Origin: Apium graveolens
Lineage: Eukaryota > Streptophyta > Magnoliopsida > Apiales > Apiaceae
NCBI RefSeq assembly: GCF_009905375.1
Contig: NW_027417505.1
Span: 62,001-126,000 of the forward strand
Direction of reading: 5' to 3'
Length of the DNA: 64,000 nt
Both the position numbers and the translations under genes were made by a program. The notes beneath the pieces are model-generated. The model had not been told where the DNA came from, made no database searches, and worked only from the letters and a program-made list of their open reading frames with translations. Positions 45,808 through 59,100 of the stretch are shown here, piece after piece. The stretch's first letter is position 1, and every line of letters starts with the position of its first letter.

Positions 45808-46758
45808 CTAAAGTTTACCTGCTATCACTTCTGAGTTCTGAACTGCATCCTTCATTTTCAAGTCAAAAGTCCTTGTTGACGCTGGAGGAACTGTATCATA
45901 TGGTGGAGGTAAAGCTAATACCTCAACTGGTACATTCGAATTGGTGGTTGCTACACTCATCATACTCCTGATTAGTCCTGGCGATTTGTATTTTCTAGCG
46001 ATGTGTCCTGGCTTCCTACACTTGAAGCATGTAACTCTCGGCTTCAAAGCTTTACATTCATTAGCCAAATGGCCATTCTGATTACATTGATAACATGTCA
46101 TATTAATCTTGTTGCACACTCCTGGATACTTCTTCCTATAATGCTTACATTCAACTCTTTGTGGCCTATTCTCCCTTGCATGGCCCTGATTTTGCCGGTA
46201 ACCCCCTTGATTATATGGTCTTCTATTCGTCTCTCCTTTCCTTTGAGAATTTCCACTCTTATGGAACTCAATTCTCTTCACATCCCTATCTTGCGGATTC
46301 CCGGGTCCTGATTTATTTTCACAAAAAGACACCTTCCTTTTCTTATTATCTCTATCCTTCCTGGATTACACTCGGTTACTCTCAATCAGAGCTGCTTTTT
46401 GTACTACTCCTTCATAAGTATTAATATCAAACAATGACACCTTATCTCGAATCTAATACTCAAGGCCCTGTTGAAATCTTTTGGCCCTCTCTTCCTCAGT
46501 ATTCACATACATTGTCACAAATCTCGACAACTCTGTAAACTTCTTCTCATACTCCACAACAGTCATACCCCCTTGTTTTCAATTCCAGAACTTTAACTCT
46601 AATTGATTATGCATATACTTAGGACATTACTTCTCCATAAATAGTCCCTTGAACCTTTCCCAAGCAATCGTTTGAGTTTCCTCCAAAGCTCGCACTGAAT
46701 CCCACCAATAGATAACTTCACCTTTCAGAAAATAGCTAGAAAACATCGTCTTTTGTTC
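45808..46758 (-). pseudogene. A gag C-terminal part with zinc knuckles
   Basis: 45808-46332 holds a basic Gly/Asn/Arg-rich stretch and two adjacent CCHC knuckles: CYQCNQNGHLANEC (complete) and CFKCRKPGHIARKY (last Cys replaced). Upstream (46333-46758) are capsid fragments ending MFSSYFLKGEVIYWWDS beside the B insertion. The gag continues at 60162-60483 on the far side of B. Confidence 0.9.
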
Positions 46759-46763
46759 ATCTC
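46759..46763. repeat. TSD (atctc) left of B
   Basis: Exact copy at 60157-60161. Confidence 0.93.
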
Positions 46764-49700
46764 TGTAACACCCCCAAATCCGGGGTCGAGGATCCGGGTT
46801 GTCACGAGTTCCATTTCCCTTAATAACACTTAACCTTAATAAACAACCAACTACTGCGTACTGTGACCCCACAATATACACACACACACCACAAGTTATA
46901 GTCTCAAAGATGAATACCAAAAATAACACAAGTCATTTTATTCCACAATTATAAACCGTTACACCTTAAAAGGGTTTCTGAATAAATTTATATTTCTTTT
47001 CCATTATTACAATTCATATAGATACATAAGTCCGGTACATCAGAAGTTGAAAGCCAAGCCTATTGGTAATTTCTACCTCAGCTATAACGGCATCAACGCC
47101 TACAGGAAACTGCGGAACGTTTCCTATCCGCTCGCAAATTGGGAGCTTGGTCCTGTTCATCTTGTCTATCTGTTGTTGTGTGATGAAAGAAGAAAGCAAG
47201 GGTGAGCACCAAGCCCACCGAAATAATAGGTATAATAATTAACAATATATGAGCATTCTCATAGTACTCATGAAAGTCTTGGTCAAGAAGAAATAAACCA
47301 AGTTTGATATCTTAATGTGACGAAGTCGCAAAATATTCAGTATATATACTTATATACTTTTCAAAATCTTTGAAATCCTCTGCCATGTATAATATACACA
47401 GAGTTCCAGTTTATAACTGTATAAAAATATTGTTGCAAGGTGATCTCATATATCTAACCTTGTCTCAACGTTTTTGTGAAAATCTTTGTCATGCATAAGA
47501 TAATTATTAACTAGATATAAGTTGAAAAGATGAAGTTACAAGATATTCCAATATACTTATATGAATACTACTTGAACTACCACCGTTCAAGGTAAAATCA
47601 GTTTCAAAAGTTCATCACATAGATGAGACTACAAGGAAAGACTTGAATAGATTCAATCTTTGAAATATCATTATAAAAAATGAAGTTACGAGATACTTCA
47701 TTAAGTCCCGATATATACACCTATATATATACATTTCATACACTCCTTGAAAACCTCTGTTATGAAAATTATAAATAGAGTTGCAATATCCAATGAATTT
47801 GGAAAGGAGAAAACCTTGGCATAAACTTGATATCTTGCTGATCAGGCAAAGATACCAATTAAGTCACCTTTTCTACTAGTAGATGGATGAATTCCCCACT
47901 GGTCATCACCCTGGCCGCATTAGGACCTATGCTGGACTGCCACTCAGCCACTTACGCATTGATGGACTCCCACTGAGCCACTTACACTTTCATGGACGCC
48001 CACTGAGCCCATGTTGCTTATGCCGACTCAAATAGATGGACTTACTTCCCGAACGTTGGGTAAGTAATCAATTCATTTATCAAAATAGCAACCTCGTTGC
48101 GAATATAAATATACCACATAGCCAGATCCTTTAGATTTTGAGCGAGTATTCAAGTCCCCTTCGAAAGGAAGATCTTAAATTTGAAAACGAGTTTTGGGAT
48201 CCGCTCTAACTTTTAAAAATCATTTTGAAGACTCGAAAACATTTTTAAGAATGTTTGGAGTAATGCTGATTTAATGAAATAAATCAGTCCCGATATATTA
48301 GAAAATACCTGAATATTATTATTTAAATAATATTCTCATAAGGATAATCTCTATATAAATAATTGAAGTAGAAGTTTTAATACTCATACTTGAAATGAAT
48401 AATAAATAACCAAAGATATACTTATACGAAAGTACGATCTTTATTTGAATAATCGAAAATAAGTTTGATTATCGAAACATTATTCTTTAATAAAATAAAG
48501 AATATTATTTAGTAAATAAGCGGAGTCATAAGTCCTCGAATAAATATTCAAAATAATATTCCTTAAATAGAAAAACGGAGTCATAAGTCCTCGAATGAAT
48601 ATTCAAAATAATATTCATTAAATAAAATAAATCGAGTCATAAGTCCTCGAATGAATATTAAATTAATATTCATTAATTAAAATAAAGTTATCGAATAAAC
48701 CTTATTCGATTAATAGTTTGAAAACTATATCTATATATATATAAATATATATAATATACTCGGGAACATCGACTCCCAGTTTTAGAAAATGTTCGCCTTT
48801 GGGTCCCCTATACTAAGGGTATACGCAACTACTGCTTATCTCTAGCATATGTATTATGCAGCTTATAAGCATTGGAATCAACAGTTAGATATCAATATTA
48901 TGAAACAGGCATGCATATAAACCATATCAGCATGCTCCAATATATCACAAGATTTTGCTAATAACAATCATGCATCAATCACAAGATAATGCATATACAT
49001 ATATACATCACCACAACAGTATAACGGATAGAAAACTTGCCTGAGTGTTCCCGGATAAACTTAAGTTTAGAGTGGGTCCGATAACCTATGAACAACAACA
49101 TAAGTTGGAATTAAACCCCGGTCGCTTAAGAAACTAGACTTTAACCAATTGAACCCTAACGTTCGCTTATGGTCACTCCTACGCTTAACGAATCACATAA
49201 GTCGTTCGAGTACCCTCGGCTCCACCATTTTTAATAAATTAACCATTAAGAATTTAAAGGCGATTCTTTCGCGAGTACCCTACCAACTGCCTAATCCACT
49301 TTAAATAATTATTTTATACTCCAATTAGTCATTTAAGGATCGTAACCAAGGTTTCAAAGTAAGGTGAGGGGTAATGGTTCATTCACGAAACGCCGTTACT
49401 TAAAACGGTCGTTTCTCCTAAACCGCACATCGGATTCAAGCGAACCACATATCAAAATGAATCTCGTAAGATAAACTATCTAATCATGGAAATGGTCAAA
49501 ACCTAACAGTGAGTTCACGGGTCCTGATGTTAAGAACAAAAGCAGTCTAAGGTAAATCGGGCATTATGACGGCTATGTTTACGCGATTACCAAAGTTTAA
49601 CTACTCCAATCATCCACAAATCAACACAATTCAACCCATAACCACCAATACAACCAAACTTCATCGAAACCTTAATACATCAGTCCATATTCTCAAGATT

Positions 49701-50782
49701 TTCCAATTTATTCAACCACAAACATGAACTACTAACTATACTTAAGTTTCATTAATTATAAACAAGATTCAATCATCCAAATCACTACAAACCCAACCAA
49801 ACTTTAAACACACAAGCATCATGCTTCTCATGAACTATATTAATCAAACCACTCCTAAATATTCAAAGTAAAACTAGGGTTTGAAGTTTTATACCTTCCT
49901 TGAAGCTTTTAATCCACAAAAGATCCTTGGAATGTCCATGGAAGCCTTTATCTATGCTTAAGCTACCTTGAACTTACAAATAAAATCAAGAATCAAAAAT
50001 TTGTTCTTGAAAGTTACTATTCACCCTAAACTAAAATGATTTGTTTGAGATAGAAAACCTTTGATTCAAGCACTCAAACTACTTGCTCTTCTTAGTTATG
50101 AAATATAGGATCCAATGAAATAAACCTCTTGAATTATGATTGAGTGGAGCTTGGGTTTGGAAATTTTTCTTCTTATTTTTCTTCAAAAAACCGTGAGCAA
50201 GGAGATGGGGGGAAGAGAAATGAATGTGTTTGCTTGGTTGCTTCCTTTTTGTTTGTTAATTAACCTTTTACCATGGTAAAAATTGTGTGGCTCACAATCA
50301 ACCAACCAACCCTTCCAATTTGGTCATGCTTATATCATCTACTTATGTCATCTTGTTACACTTGTCCTCCTCTTGTTGGTGTGATGACATCATCATCCAC
50401 TAACCCCTTTGATTAACTCCTAATTACTTGGCTAATGATCGCTGATCTGTTATACGGTTCGCTTAACTTTCGTTCTCGTTTATCATTTGAGGGATCATTC
50501 CCGGGATCTTATTACTTGGGTTCTCCTAAACCTTTCTCAATTTTTTATATTCCTTTTATGATCCTCTCTTATAATCTTTGAATTTAAATCCTTTTAATCA
50601 TGTTACCTTATACTCAATTCTTTCGGTATCTGGTGGATTTTCGGGAAAAATCAAAGTGATCGAATTTCGATTCTGACGATCTTTACATACACTTAGCATT
50701 GATACATAAGGGTTACAAAAAGTTCTACAAAATCATTATTCATAAGGGTTACAAAAAGTTCAAAATTTTTGGGGTTATTACA
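46764..50782 (-). mobile_element. B 3' LTR
   Basis: Reverse-complement member of the 4-kb LTR family. It has a 21-bp direct repeat (CATAAGGGTTACAAAAAGTT core at 50705 and 50741) near its U3 start, also in the other B LTR but not in E or G. Triple 30-bp units at about 47937-48010; about three 55-bp units at about 48500-48670. An AC run lies at about 46865. Confidence 0.94.
47014..47160 (-). CDS. Short LTR-embedded ORF of B 3' LTR (48 codons), unknown
   Basis: N-terminus MNRTKLPICERIGNVPQFPV; ATG at 47160 behind the same acceptor-like CACACAACAACAG as in E and G. The copy in the B 5' LTR is shifted out of frame. Confidence 0.35.
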   Translation of the reverse strand: MNRTKLPICERIGNVPQFPVGVDAVIAEVEITNRLGFQLLMYRTYVSI

Positions 50783-50800
50783 GTCTCCCCTCCTTAAAAG
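50783..50800 (-). promoter_or_regulatory. Polypurine tract of B
   Basis: Minus strand TTTTAAGGAGGGGAGAC directly before the 3' LTR start TGTAATAACC. Confidence 0.88.
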
Positions 50801-50815
50801 GATTCCGTCCCGGAA

Positions 50816-51600
50816 TCAGATAGAAAACAATTGGGGGTACTTTTCTAGCATTGCGCTCTCTAGTTCCCAAGTTGATTCCTCCTCATTATGATTCTGCCAT
50901 AGCACTCTAACTAGCTTGATCACTTTGTTCCGAAGCACATGTTCCTTCTTATCTATAATCTTTACTGGTTTCTCCACGTAAGTTAGATCTGGTTGCATAT
51001 TCACCTGCTCGTACTCCACTATATGTCTGGCATCCCGATGATACTTCCTTAGCATTGACACATGGAACACATTATAAACTTCTTGTAGGTTTGGGGGTAA
51101 GGCTAGCTCGTAAGCTAACTTCCCAATCCGTCTAAGTATCTCAAAAGGTCCAATGTATCTTGGGCTTAGTTTTCCTTTCTTTCCGAACCTCATTAATCCC
51201 TTCCAAGGGGATACATTTAGCAATACTAAGTCCCCTACTTCATACTCCTTGTCCTTTCAGGCTAGGTCTGCATATTTCTTCTGTCTGTCTTGGGCTGCTA
51301 CCAGCCGTCCTCTGATTAGATCTATTATATCCTTGGTCCTTTGGACTACTGCTGGTCCGAGCATCTTGCACTCTACAACTTCATCCTAACATAAGGGAGA
51401 TTGACATTTTCTTCCCTCAAGGATCTCATAAGGCGACATCTCGATAATGATATATGATCTATTATCGTAAAAAAACTCAATCCGCGATAAATGATCATTC
51501 CAAATTCTTTCAATTCTATTACACAGACTCTCATAATAGCTTCTAGCACTATAGCTTTTGCTTCTCAATACTCCTTCTTTTCTTGTTCGTAGTCATTACT
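50816..51600 (-). pseudogene. B integrase end and chromodomain
   Basis: 50816-51223 is open: VSPWKGLMRFGKKGKLSPRY (start of the conserved C-terminal integrase block), GPFEILRRIGKLAYELALPP, YNVFHVSMLRKYHRDARHIV and the chromodomain-like end with WQNHNEEESTWELESAMLEK. Upstream, after stops, 51386-51568 has the piece RIERIWNDHLSRIEFFYDNR and MSPYEILEGRKCQSPLC, the matching part of the integrase core end. The catalytic core itself is not recognisable. Confidence 0.88.
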
Positions 51601-54394
51601 ATCTTCTGTACATAATACTATACTGGTTACACTTTTGCTCGTTAGCGTTCTATAACCTTTTAATAGCCATGTCAACCTTAGTATCATGAACACATTAGAA
51701 TCGGAATACCACCATACTTGGTACCACTTCATTTCTAGCAGCCTCCATCTTCGAAAGCTTGGTCCTTCGTGTAGAAGTAAAAGAATTTATTGAGAGATCA
51801 CTATGATCATGAACACTCGTTCTATTGAATAGTTAGTACAGAAGGTGGCCAGCCTTTATTACTTGACAAGCAATTAAACATGTGGTATCCTACTAGGCTT
51901 CTATCACACAGATAGATAGTCATTCAGCAATACCTCCCCTTCTGGAAGGGTTATTCTTCTCAGTTTACAAGAAAATGAAAAGAAGAGAAAAGAAAGAATT
52001 TAAGAGAATTATATAAAAAAAAATTGCCAGAAAACATTTGGCTTGGAGTCTACCCCTGAACTATAGAGGTTTATCATAGGAGAACAAAACATATATATGT
52101 ATATATCTCAACATCGAGCATTATCGCATCGTATTTCGCATGCCTAAATATTTTTGCTATTCCGTCCATCATTCTATGGACCCATGCTCTTGCGCGAGCT
52201 TATACACAATCACCTTTGAAACTTCCTCGACATCGAAAATCGAATCTGGGATCTCATTCTAGACATCATCGTTACTAGAATTCTATGCTTGCACCGCAAC
52301 CTTCCTCGTATAGTAATACGACTCTCTATTGATAAGAAGGAATAAGTATTCAATAGGTAAATAATCGGTTGTAAGTAATCGGCTCATTACTCGTAGAATC
52401 ATTCCTGCATTACTATGGTCCACCGTTGACCTACTGTAGTCATTCATTTTCCATGAAGTCTTAATAGCTAACCATATGGAGTCCATACATATCGTATCGA
52501 ATTCTTCTAAGGAGGTAACATGATCACCGTTCATGATTCATGAAGAACACTTCTGAACTTGATGTACATATGACATGAAGCAGATAAAATTGCAGAAGAG
52601 TTTCGATGAAAGCAACGATAGCAGGTTAATACCATTCTTAATCATATGCCTTCAATAGAAGACTTAACTCAAAGGTTTGTTTAGTCCTTTTGAAACATGG
52701 TCCTGTCTTATTCTCAAGATAGTACCTTCTAAGATAGATAGCCCGCTCATGGCGATTACACGAATTAAACCTTTACCAAACTACTATTACGGTTGGGTAT
52801 TGCACAGTTATCACAAGGAATGTCAATCTTCCAAACCATAATACAACCTTCACGGCTTCAACCATCATCACTATATTCCTCTGGCACGAGCGCCTATAAT
52901 TCCTCTCTTACACTCAAAGTGTCGGCCACTTCATTGGCCTTTCCTAATAGTAATAGTTCCTTATAATCAATGCCATTTTAACCACCTTCAACTAAATTTT
53001 CTACCTCATTTCAAAATACTGCTTGTGTGAAAATGCTCTTCCTTAAGTTTTGGTGAGAAAAAAAATATATCATAATTTTCCCATAATTTATTTCCTCGGT
53101 CTTTGAATGTGAACATTGTCACGACTGACTCTCAATCATACTTTGGACGTCTCTTATCTTCGGTACTTCTCGTTGTCACCAATCTCAACCCTCATTGGGT
53201 CGATCTATATTTTCTTATGGTTCATACGTGCCCACCTGGCATTATTATAATTACGTCATATTTCCTTTATCAAAATTTCTATTCTTCAGAACTTCGAATA
53301 TTACCTTCCTCCTTATAAAACCTCTAAGGTTATCCTTAAATCGTTCCTCTTGTATTCCCTAGATACAGGGCATATCAAAATACCATTTACTAATACTAGA
53401 ACCATTGTCTATGTACTTCTGAAAACTTTCTCCCCTGATCTTTGAAGGTTGTTGTTACCTTAGTCCTTCCAATTTGTACTGTCAAAACTCATATTGTCCC
53501 TATTAAGGGTGAAAGGCCAACCCTTATACATTCCCCTAGGGTTCATCTCAAGTTATTGAGGTTATATCCTTAATTCCACCTTTTAAAAAAGTACTTGCAT
53601 CCTTGCATGGATAAATAAAGTCATATATCCCTGATAAGGGTACCTTATTCAATCATTTCCACCTCGATAGTCTATACCAAATTTCACAATAGCATCCTTA
53701 TTCAAGTTGAGGTCAATCCATATGGCCTCCAAAAGATAAAAATGGTTATCCGCTTTTCTTTCCTGATTTGGTAATAATCACATGGATGTTCTGGAAGATA
53801 TTGGTTGTGTTCAACGTGAACTTCTTCTTAATAAATCCTTATTTACTTTTGTTGTTTATCTCAGTCATCTCAATGTGGGGATATCTTTCATACATGGCGT
53901 CTCCCTTTCTGGGTATCATGCCACCGGTCTTACACTTCACATTCTTGAAGTCACTTCCTTCATCCAATTTTCCTAATTTCTTACTTTCTTGTCTCCTCAG
54001 TCTATCCGCATCTCATTTTTTATCCTTTGAACTATCTCAAGGTTTCCTCGAATCCTCCCAACTTACAGGGGATAAAATATATGTATCTCTTATGCCTTTA
54101 TATTCCTTTCCACTTCAGTTTCTTTTTATTTACCTCTCTCTTACAATCATTTCACGAACCCACTAATCATTGACTTCAAACATCACGTTGTTCTGGGATT
54201 CTTGTCATCAGAACGAATCTTGACAACTTTTACAATCTTAGATTCATAATTTATCATACTCGTCCGCCTTTGTTTCGACTCTAAAGCTTTTACACTATCT
54301 CCATAACCTTGGGAATTACTTTCCCGAAAATAATTGTCTGAACTTTAATCAGTTTATTATAACCTCTGGCTCTGTGCCTTTCTTGACCTTTCAC
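51601..54394 (-). pseudogene. B degenerate central region
   Basis: About 2.8 kb dense in stops on both strands. The only coding trace I can name is a second RNase H tail on the minus strand at about 52900-52975 (GKANEVADTLSVRE, compare GKANVVANTLS at 54835-55254). Single open stretches such as 52283-52534 (minus) and 53768-54166 (plus) match no family I know and are likely chance. Confidence 0.55.
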
Positions 54395-54590
54395 CAACGG
54401 GTGGCCTCTCTCTTAGGAAGGTCAGTGACAAAAACAGTCTTTTGCGCTTCATCAGTCATTTAGAATCTCAAATAATTCCTATATTTCCTTTAGCCAAGCT
54501 CTTGCCTCGACTGGGTTAACCTGTTCCTTGGAACTCTGAGAGCTTAGCAACTTAAAGGTCATGAAAGGATTTCCTACCATATTGTTTCCT
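54395..54590 (-). pseudogene. B gag capsid remnant, downstream of RNase H
   Basis: Minus strand VNPVEARAWLKEI, a TAG, ELFEIL, then after a frameshift TVFVTDLPKREATRW: the conserved chromovirus gag core. It is 3' of the RNase H at 54835-55254, which is the reverse of normal order. Confidence 0.75.
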
Positions 54591-54834
54591 CAAGGTGGTG
54601 GTTGGGAATAAGAGTATAAGTTCTGTTTAGACAGGTCCGTGAATTTCCGTATAGGGGTAGTGTTTCGGGTTTCCTTATCTTGCTCGACTTCTGTTTTCTC
54701 AGTATGAAATGTTTCATCCTTCTCCCATAATCAGGGTTATCTTATACGTTAAAATCCTTGTTTTTCATTTCATTATGTTATGGTTCCTTCTATCTTGATG
54801 GCGACCTCCCTGACTATCACATTCAGGGTTTGCC

Positions 54835-55640
54835 CTAAATCTTATTCCTCGAACTATGACTTTCATCTAAGATCCCGTCCTTAAGCACTTGAACGTTTGA
54901 AACCAAAATTCTGTAGGAACACCTCATTATTCCATTATCATCTTTCTCAGTATTAATCTCTTCTCTATTTATTGGCTCCCTGCCTTCATTCATCACTTTT
55001 TCTTGGCACAATATGATCTTTTCCAAGAATTCGGGTTGTATTGCAATCTCAAACAGCTTTTCGGTACCGGCTCCGGTTACCTTCACATCTATTTCCATTT
55101 TCTCAAAATCTCTTATCAACTCTTCAGAAGACATTATCATCTTGAGTCTCTCCTCTCTACTAAGGGTGTTAGCCACCACATTGGCTTTACCTGGCTGATA
55201 AATAATCTCATAATCATAATCCTTGATTAGCTCTAACCACCTCCTCTGGCGCATGTTGAGCTCTTTCTGCGTAAAATATACTTGAGCTCTTGGGGTTTGT
55301 GTAAACTTCGCACTTTTCTCTATACAAGTAGTGCCTCCAATCTTTAGGGTAAAACTATTGCCGTGAGCTCAAGATCATAGGGGGGATATCGAATTTTATA
55401 TTCCCTTAATTTTCTTGACGCGTACGCGATTACCTTGATGTGCTGTATAAGAAGCACCCTAATTCCTTATGCGAAGCGTCACTACAAATCACAAAATCTC
55501 CTTTTCCATCTGGCAACGCCAACATAGGGGCCGTCACCAACCTTTGCTTCAGTTCTTAAAAGCTGTTCTCACATTTCTCTGTCCATTCGAACTTCTCAGT
55601 CTTACGAGTAAGCCGCATTAAAGGGGCTACTATCTTTACA
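54835..55640 (-). pseudogene. B RT end and RNase H (upstream block)
   Basis: The RT connection FEWTEKCENSF and LVTAPMLALPDGKGDF near 55500-55600, then RNase H with [20 protein letters not shown] and GKANVVANTLSREERLKM (54835-55254), ending YRILVSNVQVLKDGILDE, which normally leads into the integrase zinc finger. Instead the frame stops and gag sequence follows. Multiple frameshifts and stops. Confidence 0.8.
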
Positions 55641-55857
55641 AACTTGAACGAACCTCTGGTAGTGACAGGCCAATCCTACCTCTGGTAGTCGCTCTAACCA
55701 TAGTTATCAATTCCTTAATGACCATCTCTTCAGTCTTGTTAGGATCCTCCACGGGATCCTTCTCAGCAACAATCCATTTTGGGACAACATCCTCAACCGC
55801 TACATCCTCAATATGAATATCATTCGGTCCCTCGTTAGGACGCTCTATCGGATCCAC
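55636..55857 (-). pseudogene. B gag N-terminus, truncated
   Basis: MDPIERPNEGPNDIHIEDVA, acidic and Pro-rich, as in chromovirus gag N-termini. It runs to a stop at 55636, where sequence changes to RT connection. CCTCTGGTAGT occurs twice around the junction (about 55643 and 55677), possible microhomology of a deletion. It may start further upstream than the ATG at 55857. Confidence 0.6.
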
Positions 55858-56103
55858 AATCTGATCTCCAATAAGTAATAAAACATCATCGCGCTGTTGC
55901 TCCTCAACCTCAGGGTTCGGAGTCCCGCTACCATATATGATAACGAACTACGCTTCTATCACGATATTTATAAGGGTTCAGATAAGGGTTTTAACTGTCA
56001 GTACTATGTTAAGTAGTCCGACTATGAACTTGACAAAAGTTCTTATTATCTTAGTGAACTTATTATTTTAACGTCACATCATCTCTGAGGTTTATAACGC
56101 TTA

Positions 56104-56115
56104 GCTCTGATACCA
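56104..56115 (-). promoter_or_regulatory. Primer binding site of B (tRNA-Met)
   Basis: Minus strand TGGTATCAGAGC, four bases from the 5' LTR. Confidence 0.94.
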
Positions 56116-56119
56116 TTTC

Positions 56120-59100
56120 TGTAACACCCCCAAATCCGGGGTCGGGGATCCGGGTTGTCATGAGTTCCTTTTCCCTTAATAACACTTAACCTTAATAAAC
56201 AACCAACTACTGCGTACTGTGACCCCACAATACACACACACACACACACACCACAAGTTATAGTCTCAAAGATGAATACCAAAAATAACACAAGTCATTT
56301 TATTCCACAATTATAAACCGTTACACCTTAAAAGGGTTTCTGAATAAATTTACATTTCTTTGCCATTATTACAATTCATATAGATACATAAGTCTGGTAC
56401 ATCAGAAGTTGAAAGCCTAGCCTATTGGTAATTTCTACCTCATCTACAGCGGCATCAACGCCTACTAGGAAACTGCGGAACGTTTCCTATCCGCTCGTAA
56501 ATTGGGAGCTTGGTCCTGTTCATCTTGTCTATCTGTTATCGTTTGATGAAAGAAGAAAGCAAGGGTGAGCAACAAGCCCACCGAAATAATATGTATAATA
56601 ATTAACAATATATGAGCATTCTCATAGTACTAATGAAAGTCTTGGTCAAGAAGAAATGAACCAAGTTTGATATATTAATGCGACGAAGTCGCAAAATATT
56701 CAGTATATATACTTATATACTTTTCAAAATCTTTGAAATCCTCTGCCATGTATAATATACACAGAGTTCCAGTTTATAACTGTATAAAAATATCATTGCA
56801 AGGTGATCTCATATATCTAACCTTGTCTCAACATTTTTGTGAAAATCTTTGTCATGCATAAGATAATTATTAACCATATATAAGCTGAAATGAAGTTACA
56901 AGATATTCCAATATACTTATATCTTTTCCGAATACTACTTGAACTACCACCGTTCAAGGTATAATCAGTTTCAAAAGTTCATCACATAGATGAGACTACA
57001 AGGAAAGACTTGAATAGATTCAATCTTTGAAATATCATTATAAATAATGAAGTTACGAGATACTTCAGTAAGTCCTGATATATATATATACACCTATATA
57101 TATACATTTCATATACTCCTTGAAAACCTCTGTTATGAAAATTATAAACAGAGTTGCAATATCCAATGAATTTAGAAAGGAGAAAACCTTGGCATAAACT
57201 TGATATCTTGCTGATCAGGCAAAGATACCAATTAAGTCACCTTTTCTATTAGTAGATGGATGAATTCCCCACTGGTCATCACCCTGGCCGCATTAGGACC
57301 TATGCTAGACTGCCACTCAGCCACTTACGCATTGATGGACTCCCACTGAGCCACTTACACTTTCATGGACGCCTACTGAGCCCATGTTGCTTATGCCGAC
57401 TCAAATAGATGGACTTACTTCTCGAACGTTGGGTAAGTAATCAATTCATTTATCAAAACAGCAATCTTGTTGCGAATATAAATATACCACAGAGCCGGAT
57501 CCTTTAGATTTTGAGCGAGTATTCAAGTCCCCTTCGAAAGGAAGATCTTAAATTTGAAAAGAGTTTTGGGATCCGCTCTAACTTTTAAAATAATTTTGAA
57601 GACTCGAAAACATTTTTAAGAATGTTTGGAGTAATGCTGATTTAATGAAATAAATCAGTCCCGATATATTTGAAAATACCTGAATATTATTATTTAAATA
57701 ATATTCCCATAAGGATATTCTCTATATAAATAATTGAAGTAGAAGTTTTAAAACTCATACTTGAAATGAATAATAAATAACCAAAGATATACTTATACGA
57801 AAGTACGATCTTTATTTGAATAATCGAAAATAAGTTTGATTATCGAAACATTATTCTTTAATAAAATAAAGAATATTATTTAGTAAATAAGCGGAGTCAT
57901 AAGTCATCGAATGAATATTCAAAATAATATTCCTTAAATAGAATAAACAGAGTCATAAGTCCTCGAATGAATATTCAAAATAATATTCATTAAATAAAAT
58001 AAACCGAGTCATAAGTCCTCGAATGAATATTCAATTAATATTCATTAATTAAAATAAAGTTATCGAATAAACCTTATTCGATTAATAGTTTGAAAACTAT
58101 ATCTATATATATATAAATATATATAATATACTCGGGAACATCGACTCCCGGTTTTAGAAAATGTTCGCCTTTGGGTCCCCTATACTAAGGGTATACGCAA
58201 CTACTGCTTATCTCTAGCATAGGTATTATGCAGATTATAAGCATTGGAATCAACAGTTAGATATCAATATTATGAAACAGGCATGCATATAAACCATATC
58301 AGCATGCTCCAATATATCGCAAGATTTTGCTAATAACAATCATGCATCTATCACAAGATAATGCATATACATATATACATTACCACAACAGTATAACGGG
58401 TAGAAAACTTGCCTGAGTGTTCCCGGATAGACTTAAGCTTAGAGTGGGTCCGATAACCTATGAACAACAACATAAGTCGGAATTAAACCCCGGTCGCTTA
58501 AGAAACTAGACTTTAACCAATTGAACCCTAACGTTCGCTTATGGTCACTCCTACGCTTAACGAATCACATAAGTCGTTCGAGTACCCTCGGCTCCACCAT
58601 TTTTAATAAATTAACTATTAAGAATTTTAAGGCGATTCTTTCGTGAGTACCCTACTAACTGCCTAATCCACTTTACATAATTATTTTATACTCCAATTAG
58701 TCATTTAAGGACCTTAACCAAGGTTTAAAAGTAAGGTGAGGGGTAATGGTTCGTTCGCGAAGCGCCGTTACTTAAAACGGTCGTTTCTCCTTAACCGCAC
58801 ATCGGATTCAAGCGAACCACTTATCAAAACAAAGCTCATAACATGAACTATCTAATCATGGCAATGGTCAAAACCTAACAGTGAGTTCATGGGTCCTGAT
58901 GTTAAGAACAAAAGCAGTCTAAGGTAAATCGGGCATTATGACGGCTATGTTTACACGATTAACCAAAGTTTAACTACTCCAATCATCCACAAATCAACCA
59001 CAATTCAACCCATAACCACCAATACAACCAAACTCCATCCAAACCTTAATACATCAGTCCATATTCTCAAGATTTTCCAATTTATTCAACCACAAACATG

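Noticed and set aside
53768..54166. 132-codon plus-strand frame with a hydrophobic, membrane-like composition
   Set aside because: T-rich antisense of degenerate B sequence; hydrophobicity follows from the TTT/CTT-rich strand, and no homologue is recognised.
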